This document shows positions 57,423 to 64,000 of a DNA stretch of 64,000 nt, piece by piece. The notes under the pieces were generated by a model, which saw nothing but the letters and a program-made list of their open reading frames with translations, had not been told where the DNA came from and did no database searches. The stretch comes from Saccharopolyspora_D taberi. Its GTDB lineage: Bacteria; Actinomycetota; Actinomycetes; Mycobacteriales; Pseudonocardiaceae. The stretch lies in assembly GCF_039534165.1 (NCBI RefSeq), contig NZ_BAAAUX010000014.1, positions 248,001 through 312,000 on the forward strand, read 5' to 3'. The translations under genes and the position numbers were made by a program. Position 1 is the first letter of the stretch. Every line of letters begins with the position of its first letter.

Positions 57423-58458
57423 CGAGCCGGTCCTGGGCCCGGGACACGCACAACGTCATGTGGTCGCCGCGCTCGTCGTCGGTCAGCACTTGGTCGCGGT
57501 GGTCGACTTCCCCGGACAGCACCCGGACCTTGCACGTGCCGCAGAAACCCTGCCGGCACGAATAGGCCGTCTGCGGCAGGACTTCCCGCACGACGTCCAA
57601 AGCGGACCTGTCCGCGGGGACGTCGAGCACCCGGCCCGTGCGCGCCAGCTCCACCCGGAACGGCTCCCCGCCGACGACCGGAGGCGGCGCGAACCGCTCC
57701 CAGTGGACCTGGCGGTTCTCGGCGTCGATGCGGACGCCGGTGATCATCGGCGTCGGCCCGCAGCAGTAGACCGGCACGTCACCGGAGACGTGTTCCAGCA
57801 GCTCGGCCCCTGACGCGGGGATTCCGTACTCGGTGTCCGGGCGCACCCACACCCGGTCGTCGTCGAGCTCCTCCAGGAACGGCATCGACTCCAGCGACCG
57901 GCCGGTGTAGATCAGCCGCCAGTCCGCGCCGCGAGCGGCGGCAGTGCGCACCATCGGCAGGATCGGCGTGATCCCGATGCCGCCCGCGATGAACAGGTAG
58001 CGGTCCGCGGTGACGAACGGGAAGGCGTTGCGCGGACCGCGAAGCGTCAGCGGTGTTCCCTCGCCGACCTCCTCGTGGATCTCTCCGGAGCCGGAGCCGC
58101 CCGGGATCAGCCGGACCGCGATGCGGTAGCAGCGGTCGGCGGGGTCACCGGACAGCGAGTACTGGCGGATCCGCCCCGACGGCAGGACGACGTCGAGGTG
58201 CGCGCCCGGCTGCCAGGCGGGCAGCCGGCCACCGTCGGCGGCGGCGAGCCGCAGGCTCACCACGCCCTCGGCTTCCGCGCGGACCTGTTCGACCACCACC
58301 CGCAGGTCCCGGTCGACCGGCACCACCGGTGGCCGCCTGCCGCGTCGGCCGAACCGCTCCACCGCCGCCGCTCCCCTGGCCAGCAGCCACAGGAACCGGT
58401 CGGTGCCCCGCCCGGTGTCCAGCCGCGGCGGGATCCCGTCGAAGAGCCCGGTCGCCAT
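57409..58458 (-). CDS. Ferredoxin reductase-type oxidoreductase (FMN/FAD + plant-type [2Fe-2S])
   Basis: A 349-residue electron-transfer protein of the phthalate-dioxygenase-reductase order. A flavin domain has IRQYSLSGDPAD (R-x-Y-S) near residue 120; an NAD domain has LFIAGGIGITPILPMV near 175 and YCCGPTPMI near 245; a C-terminal ferredoxin domain has CRQGFCGTCKVRVLSG and a last Cys in MTLCVSRA. It passes NAD(P)H electrons to an oxygenase. ATG 58458 overlaps the stop of the ferritin-like gene by one base, so that protein is its probable partner. Confidence 0.93.
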   Translation of the reverse strand: MATGLFDGIPPRLDTGRGTDRFLWLLARGAAAVERFGRRGRRPPVVPVDRDLRVVVEQVRAEAEGVVSLRLAAADGGRLPAWQPGAHLDVVLPSGRIRQYSLSGDPADRCYRIAVRLIPGGSGSGEIHEEVGEGTPLTLRGPRNAFPFVTADRYLFIAGGIGITPILPMVRTAAARGADWRLIYTGRSLESMPFLEELDDDRVWVRPDTEYGIPASGAELLEHVSGDVPVYCCGPTPMITGVRIDAENRQVHWERFAPPPVVGGEPFRVELARTGRVLDVPADRSALDVVREVLPQTAYSCRQGFCGTCKVRVLSGEVDHRDQVLTDDERGDHMTLCVSRAQDRLVIDL

Positions 58459-59360
58459 CAGTGCTCGGCGGCCCTGGCGGCGGGCGACTGGGCCAGGTAG
58501 GCGATCGCCTGGCTGGTCGAGCCGTGCTGCGAGGGGTGGTAGGAGCGGCGGAAGAACGCGGGCAGCGCGCGCAGCATCTGCCAGTAGCTCGGGGTCAGGC
58601 CGAGCTTGCCGGTGCGCAGCAGGTCGCGCCAGCGCGCCTTGCGGCTGCCGCGCAGCACCGGGTCGTGGCGCATCAGGTACCGCACTCCCCTGGCCCACAG
58701 CACCGTCAGCGCCACGACCGCGATGACCATCGCCCGCGCCCGGCGCCCGTACCGGCCGTCGACGTGCATGTAGAGGTCGTAGGCGACCGAGCGGTGCTCG
58801 ACCTCCTCGGCGCCGTGCCAGCGAAGCAGGTCGAGCATCGTCGGGTCCGCGCCCACCTCGTCGAGCTCCTCGGCGTCCAGGATCCACTGCCCCAGGAACG
58901 CGGTGAAGTGCTCGATCGCCGCCACCAGCGCCAGCCGCTCGACGAGCCACTCCTCCCGCCGCTCGCCCTCGTACGGGCGGTCGCCGAGAACCTTGCGGAA
59001 CACCCAGGTGACCTGCTCGACGTAGCGGGTGGTGTCCAGCCCGTGGGCGTCGAAGTGGTCGACCACGCCCTGGTGCGACTCGGCGTGCATCGCCTCCTGG
59101 CCGATGAAGCCGCGCACGTCCTCCAGCAGGTGGTCGTCCTTGATCAGCGGCAGCGCCTGCTTGAACACCTCGACGAACCAGCGTTCGCCCTCGGGCAGCA
59201 GCAGGTGCAGCACGTTGATCATGTGGGTGGCGAACGGCTCGCCGGGAACCCAGTGCATCGGCAGCCTGGCCCAGTCGAACTCGACGTCGCGGGCGTGCAG
59301 CACGACCCGGTCCGGCTCGCCGGGGTCGGAGTGCTCCCGGGACATCCGTGCTCCCGTCAT
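58458..59360 (-). CDS. 'Metal-dependent hydrolase' (PF10118) ferritin-like protein
   Basis: A 300-residue all-helical protein. The putative di-metal ligands are in FIGQEAMHAESHQG (E-x-x-H) near residue 88, an acidic helix at IEHFTAFLGQWILDAEEL, and WHGAEEVEHRSVAYDLY (E-x-x-H) near 188. The pattern is that of di-iron ferritin-like oxygenases rather than a classic hydrolase, and an adjoining ferredoxin reductase fits an oxygen-using role; the reaction is unknown. Start 59360 or 59345, both ATG with purine-rich sites. Middle gene of a three-gene operon. Confidence 0.85.
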   Translation of the reverse strand: MTGARMSREHSDPGEPDRVVLHARDVEFDWARLPMHWVPGEPFATHMINVLHLLLPEGERWFVEVFKQALPLIKDDHLLEDVRGFIGQEAMHAESHQGVVDHFDAHGLDTTRYVEQVTWVFRKVLGDRPYEGERREEWLVERLALVAAIEHFTAFLGQWILDAEELDEVGADPTMLDLLRWHGAEEVEHRSVAYDLYMHVDGRYGRRARAMVIAVVALTVLWARGVRYLMRHDPVLRGSRKARWRDLLRTGKLGLTPSYWQMLRALPAFFRRSYHPSQHGSTSQAIAYLAQSPAARAAEH

Positions 59361-59378
59361 TTCCTGGGCTCCCTTCGG

Positions 59379-61112
59379 CTACCTGGGGGTGGGATCGATG
59401 CGGGCCGCGGCGCGCAGCAGGCCCGGCGTGAGCCGGGACAGCACGAGCGCGGCCTTGGCCTCGGGGGTGACCGGGGCGACGGCGGTGTTGCGCGCCATCG
59501 CGCGGACGATGTCCTCGGCCGCCCGCTGCGGCGTGAACGCCCGCCGGACGTAGAGGCTCTTCGCCGCGCGGCGGCTCCGGTTCTGGTCCTGCTCGTCCTG
59601 GCCCACGAACCGGGCGGTCGAGGTGATGTTGGTGTCGACCAGCCCGGGGCAGACCGCGGTGACCGCGATCCCAGCCGACGCCAGTTCCCCGCGCAGGCAC
59701 TGGCTCAGCGCCAGCACCGCCGCCTTCGTCGTCGAGTAGGCGGGCAGCGCCCGCGACGGGACGTAGGCCGCGGCGGAGGCGATGTTGACGATCTGCCCGC
59801 CCTCGCCGCGTTCGGCCATCTGCGCGGCGAACGCCCGGCAGCCGTGGATCACGCCCCACAGGTTGACGTCGATGACCCGCTCCCAGTCGGCTCGCGTGGT
59901 CTCGGTGAACGGACCCGCCACGCCTATTCCGGCGTTGTTGATCACGATGTCGGGCACGCCGGTCCGCTCGCGCACGTCGGCGGCGAAGCGCTCCACCGCG
60001 TCCCCGTCGGACACGTCGACCTGGTGTGCGGTCGCGACCCCGCCCCGCTGCCGGACAAGCTCGGCGGTGCCGGTCGCGGCCCTGCCGTTCACGTCGGCCG
60101 CGACGATCTCCGCGCCCAGCCCGGCCAGTTCCAGCGCGGTCGCCCGGCCGATGCCGCTGCCCGCGCCGGTGATCACCACCAGCTTGCCGCCGAACCGCCC
60201 CGCGTCCATCCGCGCGCCGCGCAGCGACCGCGTCTCGGTGCCGGACTCGACGTGCTCGACGAGTTCGGACGCGCAGCGGGCCACCACCTCCGGCCTGGTC
60301 CTGGGCAGCCAGTGCCCGCCGGGGAGCCGCCGGAACCGCAGGTCGCCCGTCCACTGCCGGGCGGCGGTCTGCAGCGGGGTGCTGACGAACGGGTCACCGG
60401 CGGGCGCGAGCACCTGCACCGGCACGCTCGTGCGCCGGACTCCCGGGCTTCCCAGCCGGTTGAGCATGTTCGCCCGGTACAGCGCGAGCCCGCGCACGCC
60501 GTCGGAGACCGCGGGGCGGACCGGTTCCCCGGCAGCGGGATCGAAGCGCTCCACATTGGACAGCAGTTTGGTCATCGCACCGGTGCGCCAGGCCAGCTCC
60601 GGGAGCACGGGCAGCTGGAAGAAGCCGATGTAGCCGGAGAACGCGAGCTGAGTGAGGACCTGGCGCAGGTTGCGCGGCGTGGGCCTGCGCCACTTCGCGC
60701 GCATCCAGCTGCCCGCGTGGTCCAGGCACGGTCCGGAGATCGACGTGAACGAGGCGAAGCGGGAGCGCAGCTGCTCCTCGGTGACGGCGTGCCACGCCTG
60801 GATCGAGCCCCAGTCGTGGGCCAGCAGGTGCACCGGCTGGTCCGGGCTGACCGCGTCGAGCACCGCGACCAGGTCGGCGACCAGCCGGTCCAGCCGGTAC
60901 GCGGAGCGGGCGCGCGGCGCGCTGGACTCCCCCGCGCCCCGGACGTCGTAGGTGACGACCCGGTACCGGTCGGACAGCTCGGCGACGACGCCGTCCCAGA
61001 CCGCGTGGTTGTCCGGATAGCCGTGCACGGCCACCACCGTCGGCTTGGAGGGATCGCCCTTCTCCCACACGGCAAGGGAAATCCCGTCATCGGTGGTCAC
61101 CGTTCGCCGCAT
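59379..61112 (-). CDS. EphD-like fusion: alpha/beta hydrolase plus short-chain dehydrogenase
   Basis: A 577-residue two-domain enzyme. Residues 1-285 are an epoxide-hydrolase-like fold: VAVHGYPDNHAVWDG (HGYP), nucleophile Asp in LLAHDWGSIQAWH, and His in LPGGHWLPRT. Residues 300-575 are an SDR: VVITGAGSGIGRATALELAG (TGxxxGIG), NNAGIGVAG, then Ser in NIASAAAY and YSTTK (Tyr-Lys). It matches mycobacterial EphD, reported to act in lipid/keto-mycolate metabolism. ATG 61112 is preferred over GTG 61121 since GGAAGG is 8 bases upstream. First gene of the operon with the ferritin-like and reductase genes. Confidence 0.92.
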   Translation of the reverse strand: MRRTVTTDDGISLAVWEKGDPSKPTVVAVHGYPDNHAVWDGVVAELSDRYRVVTYDVRGAGESSAPRARSAYRLDRLVADLVAVLDAVSPDQPVHLLAHDWGSIQAWHAVTEEQLRSRFASFTSISGPCLDHAGSWMRAKWRRPTPRNLRQVLTQLAFSGYIGFFQLPVLPELAWRTGAMTKLLSNVERFDPAAGEPVRPAVSDGVRGLALYRANMLNRLGSPGVRRTSVPVQVLAPAGDPFVSTPLQTAARQWTGDLRFRRLPGGHWLPRTRPEVVARCASELVEHVESGTETRSLRGARMDAGRFGGKLVVITGAGSGIGRATALELAGLGAEIVAADVNGRAATGTAELVRQRGGVATAHQVDVSDGDAVERFAADVRERTGVPDIVINNAGIGVAGPFTETTRADWERVIDVNLWGVIHGCRAFAAQMAERGEGGQIVNIASAAAYVPSRALPAYSTTKAAVLALSQCLRGELASAGIAVTAVCPGLVDTNITSTARFVGQDEQDQNRSRRAAKSLYVRRAFTPQRAAEDIVRAMARNTAVAPVTPEAKAALVLSRLTPGLLRAAARIDPTPR

Positions 61113-61163
61113 GCCGCGCACCTTCCGGATCGACTGTGTTGCGAGCCATCGAGAATACTGACA

Positions 61164-61195
61164 TTAACAACCGTCATTGTCACTATCGTTGTTGA
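61164..61195. promoter_or_regulatory. Inverted repeat upstream of EphD-like operon and selA
   Basis: TTAACAAC at 61164 and GTTGTTGA ending at 61195 form an inverted repeat (one mismatch) around a 16-bp centre, in a lower-GC stretch between the divergent EphD-like gene and selA. It resembles a TetR-type operator; no regulator gene is adjacent. Confidence 0.55.
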
Positions 61196-61235
61196 CGAGA
61201 GGCCGTCCGCGTCCGCACGGCCTATAGTGCGCGCC

Positions 61236-62525
61236 ATGGCGGACCCGCGACGACGCGTGCCGGCCACCGACGGCGTCCTCGGCACCCCGCAGGTGCGGGC
61301 CGCCGTCTCCCGGCTCGGCCGCGACCTGGTCAAGCGCGTGGTGCACTCGGCCCAGCAACGGGCCCGCACCGGCGAGATCGCACCGGAACAGGTCGTGGAA
61401 ACGGCCCTGTCCGCGTTGCCGGAGGCCGCCACCGGCATGCGCGAAGTGCTCAACGCGACTGGCGTCCTGCTGCACACCAACCTCGGCCGCGCCCCGCTGT
61501 CGGACGCGGCGGTCGAGGCGCTGCGTGGCGCGGCAGGCACGACCAACGTCGAACTCGACCTCGGCACCGGCCGCCGCGGTCCGCGCGGTGCGTCGGTGGT
61601 CGAAGCCCTGCTCGATGCCGTGCCCGCGGCCGAGGCCGCGCACGTGGTCAACAACGGCGCCGCGGCCCTGGCCCTCGCGGCGACCGCGCTCGCGCAGGGC
61701 CGGGAAATCGTGCTGTCGCGCGGGGAAATGGTCGAGATCGGCGACGGCTTCCGCATCCCCGAGCTGCTCTGCTCCACCGGAGCCCGCCTGCGCGAGGTGG
61801 GCACCACCAACCGCGTCCGGCCGGCCGACTACGCCGACGCGGTGGGGCCGGACACCGGGTTCCTGCTCAAGGTCCACCCGTCGAACTTCGTCATCACCGG
61901 ATTCGCCGCGTCCGTCCCGGTTTCCGAGCTGAGCGGTCTCGCGCCGCCGCTCGTGGCCGACATCGGTTCCGGTCTGCTGCACCCGCACCCCGCGCTGCCG
62001 GACGAGCCGGACGCCACCACGACGCTCGCCGACGGGGCGGACCTGGTCATCGCCAGCGCCGACAAGCTGCTCGGCGGTCCGCAGGCCGGCCTGCTGCTCG
62101 GGAGGGCCGACATCGTGCAGCGCCTGCGGCGGCACCCGCTGGCCCGCGCGCTGCGTTGCGGGAAGCTGACCCTGGCGGCGCTCGAAGCGACGTTGCGCGG
62201 CCCGAGAACGCCGGTCGCAGAAGCGCTCCGCCAGGACCAGGCGACCTTGTTGCGGCGAGCCGAACGCATCGCCGCAGAGCTCACCGGCGCGGGTGTTCTC
62301 GCCCGCGCCCGGCCGTCGACGGCCACTGTGGGCGGTGGCGGTGCCCCCGGGGTCGAACTGCCCAGCGCCGCGGTCGCGCTCCCGCACGGGTTCGCCGGGC
62401 GGTTGCGGGCCGGGCGGCCCGCGGTGCTGGCGCGGATCGAACGCGGTGAGTGCCTGCTCGACCTCGCGGCCCTGCCCGCCGACCGCGACCGGACGCTGGT
62501 CGCCGCCGTGGGAGCAGTGGCCTGA
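61236..62525 (+). CDS. selA: L-seryl-tRNA(Sec) selenium transferase
   Basis: A 429-residue PLP enzyme converting Ser-tRNA-Sec to Sec-tRNA-Sec with selenophosphate. The N-terminal region includes MREVLNATGVLLHTNLGRAP (the TNLGR signature). VVNNGAAALALAATALA and ELDLGTGRRGPRG follow; the PLP Lys is in IASADKLLGGPQAGLLLG near residue 280. ATG 61236 lies 7 bases after TATAGT, so the mRNA may be leaderless. It overlaps selB by one base (TGATG). It uses selenophosphate from SelD, encoded 7 kb away. Confidence 0.96.
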   Translation: MADPRRRVPATDGVLGTPQVRAAVSRLGRDLVKRVVHSAQQRARTGEIAPEQVVETALSALPEAATGMREVLNATGVLLHTNLGRAPLSDAAVEALRGAAGTTNVELDLGTGRRGPRGASVVEALLDAVPAAEAAHVVNNGAAALALAATALAQGREIVLSRGEMVEIGDGFRIPELLCSTGARLREVGTTNRVRPADYADAVGPDTGFLLKVHPSNFVITGFAASVPVSELSGLAPPLVADIGSGLLHPHPALPDEPDATTTLADGADLVIASADKLLGGPQAGLLLGRADIVQRLRRHPLARALRCGKLTLAALEATLRGPRTPVAEALRQDQATLLRRAERIAAELTGAGVLARARPSTATVGGGGAPGVELPSAAVALPHGFAGRLRAGRPAVLARIERGECLLDLAALPADRDRTLVAAVGAVA

Positions 62526-64000
62526 TGCACGTCATCGCCACCGCCGGGCACGTCGACCACGGCAAGTCGACGCTGGTCCGGGCGCTGACCGGGATGGAAC
62601 CCGACCGCTGGGAGCAGGAGCGCCGACGCGGGCTGACCATCGACCTGGGCTTCGCCTGGACCACCCTCGACGACGGCTGCACCACGGCGTTCGTCGACGT
62701 TCCCGGGCACCAGCGGTTCGTGCCGAACATGCTCGCCGGGATCGGCCCGGTGCCGGCGGTGCTGTTCGTCGTGGCAGCCGACGAGGGCTGGATGCCGCAG
62801 TCGACCGAGCACCTCGACGCCCTCGACGCGCTCGGCGTCGGCCACGGCCTGCTCGCCATCACCCGCTGCGATCTGGCCGATCCGAGGGAAGCGGCGGCCC
62901 AGGCGCGCCGGCGGCTCGCAGGCACCTCGCTCGCCGACATCCCGGCGGTGTTCGTCAGCGGCCGGACCGGGGACGGGGTCGGCGAGCTGCGGACAGCGAT
63001 CCGCGACCTCGTGCGGCGGCTTCCCGCTCCGGACCCCGATGCCGACATCCGGCTGTGGGTGGACCGCTCCTTCACCGTCCGCGGCGCGGGAACCGTCGTC
63101 ACCGCGACCCTCGCGGCGGGGACCTTGCGGACCGGCCAGCACCTCGCGGTCAGCTCGTCGGACCGGCAGGTAGCGGTGCGAGGCATCCAGGTCCTCGGCG
63201 AGAGCACCACCGAAATCGGCGCGGTCGCCCGGGTCGCGTTGAACCTGCGCGGGGTCGAGGTCGACGAGATCCGCCGCGGTGACGCCCTGCTGAGCCCGCG
63301 CCGGTGGCTGACCACCGACGTCATCGACGTCCGGCTGGTCGGCACGGCCAGCGGCGACGTCCCCCGCGAGCTGACCGCGCACATCGGATCGGCAGCGGTT
63401 CCCGCCCGCGTCCGCCCGCTCGGCGAGGACACCGCGCGGCTGGCCCTGCGCTCCGCGCTCCCCCTGCGGATCGGCGACCGCGCGCTGCTGCGCGAGCCCG
63501 GCGGGAAGCACGTGCGGGTCGGGGCGATCGTCCTCGACGTGCGCCCGCCCGCCCTCCGGCAACGGGGCGCGGGGAAGGCCCGGGCCGCCGAGCTGGCCAC
63601 GATGGACGGTCGGCCCGACGGTGCGGCGGAACTGCGGCGGCGGCGCCTGATCCGCGCCGGTGAGCTGCGGGCGATGGGCGCGGAGCCGCCCGGTGACGGC
63701 CCCTGGCTGATCGACCCGCCCCACCGGGACCGGCTCGCCCAGGAGCTCCGCGCCCTGCTCACCCGCCACCGCGAGGAACACCCGCTCGAAGACGGCATGC
63801 CCGCCGAAGCTGCGCGGCGCGCGCTCGGGCTGCCCGACCCGGCCCTGCTGCAGGCCGTGGTCACCGAGGCCGGGGTCGAGCTGCGGTCCGGCCGGGTCCG
63901 GCTCGGCGACTCCGCGCTGCCCGGGCCGGTGCGCAAAGCGGTGCGCGAGATTCGCGGTTCGCTGTCGGAAAATCCGTTCGACGCACCCACCGCCGACGAC
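62525..64000 (+). CDS. selB: Selenocysteine-specific elongation factor (3' end outside window)
   Basis: The first 492 codons of SelB. G1 is ATAGHVDHGKSTLVRALTG, the effector region is RRGLTIDLGFAW, G3 is FVDVPGHQRFVPNML, and G4 is written ITRCDLAD (usual TKxD). EF-Tu-like domains II and III (WVDRSFTVRGAGTVVTATLA) extend to about 330. After this come the winged-helix repeats that read the SECIS, of which the first is seen and the last would lie past 64000. It delivers Sec-tRNA-Sec to the fdhA UGA. Confidence 0.95.
   Translation, partial: MHVIATAGHVDHGKSTLVRALTGMEPDRWEQERRRGLTIDLGFAWTTLDDGCTTAFVDVPGHQRFVPNMLAGIGPVPAVLFVVAADEGWMPQSTEHLDALDALGVGHGLLAITRCDLADPREAAAQARRRLAGTSLADIPAVFVSGRTGDGVGELRTAIRDLVRRLPAPDPDADIRLWVDRSFTVRGAGTVVTATLAAGTLRTGQHLAVSSSDRQVAVRGIQVLGESTTEIGAVARVALNLRGVEVDEIRRGDALLSPRRWLTTDVIDVRLVGTASGDVPRELTAHIGSAAVPARVRPLGEDTARLALRSALPLRIGDRALLREPGGKHVRVGAIVLDVRPPALRQRGAGKARAAELATMDGRPDGAAELRRRRLIRAGELRAMGAEPPGDGPWLIDPPHRDRLAQELRALLTRHREEHPLEDGMPAEAARRALGLPDPALLQAVVTEAGVELRSGRVRLGDSALPGPVRKAVREIRGSLSENPFDAPTADD

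Noticed and set aside
58053..61235. Very long plus-strand frame leading into selA
   Set aside because: Antisense to three well-supported minus-strand genes; selA begins at 61236 with its own promoter element.
1..64000. CRISPR array, integrase, transposase, rRNA or prophage
   Set aside because: No regularly spaced repeats, no mobile-element enzymes and no rRNA-like sequence were seen.

Overview
The window is high-GC DNA (most third codon positions are G or C). It has many GTG and TTG starts, purine-rich Shine-Dalgarno sites, 4-bp ATGA/GTGA overlaps, and gene families typical of actinomycetes: MurT/GatD, an Rpf with a leader resembling a c-di-AMP riboswitch, DUF5703, DUF6314, an MSMEG_4193-type phosphomutase, an EphD-like fusion and EspC/WXG-like proteins. 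A filamentous member of the Pseudonocardiaceae (for example Saccharopolyspora) is the best guess. This is inference; no rRNA or species marker is present.

Layout. 1-4.8 kb: a cut-off TetR gene facing an alpha/beta hydrolase across two near-identical palindromes, a cysteine-rich pentapeptide-repeat protein, an adenosine-deaminase-like enzyme and a GNAT enzyme. 4.9-7.9 kb: a tight methionine-salvage operon (mtnA-mtnC-mtnB-mtnD) with a strong terminator. 7.9-14.4 kb: mainly minus-strand enzymes (hydrolase, P-loop protein, AlkZ-like and DinB-like pair, macrolide-type glycosyltransferase) and a map/XRE pair sharing an operator. 14.4-16.5 kb: a scrambled methyltransferase relic, then rtcB with a leader that looks like an arginine-codon attenuator. 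16.5-25 kb: envelope and housekeeping genes (uppP, lipoprotein-DUF5703, lplA, D-aminoacylase). 25-40.4 kb: transport and regulatory pairs, MurJ, gatD-murT, rpf, a siderophore-interacting protein and a PadR-ABC operon. 40.5-43.2 kb: a two-gene acyl-CoA dehydrogenase operon.

43.2-64 kb is the selenium region. A formate dehydrogenase operon (fdhA-fdhB-nrfD type, minus strand) has an in-frame TGA in fdhA followed by a textbook bacterial SECIS hairpin. Within 16 kb lie selD, tRNA-Sec (anticodon TCA) and selA-selB (selB runs off the end), so the selenocysteine pathway sits beside its evident client. Between these lie a three-gene type-VII-secretion-like cassette (EspC-like partner, WXG-like protein with a lysozyme-like C-terminus, small membrane protein), an AraC/DUF2000 pair, an MFS/CGNR divergent pair, and an operon of a ferredoxin reductase, a ferritin-like 'metal-dependent hydrolase' and an EphD-like hydrolase-SDR fusion.

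By eye, the plus strand is G-rich from about 2 to 14 kb and C-rich from about 14.4 to 25 kb whatever the gene direction. The switch falls at the scrambled methyltransferase. The most interesting new proposal is the rtcB leader: a 17-codon peptide with five Arg codons, a terminator with a U-rich tail, and a mutually exclusive antiterminator pairing.
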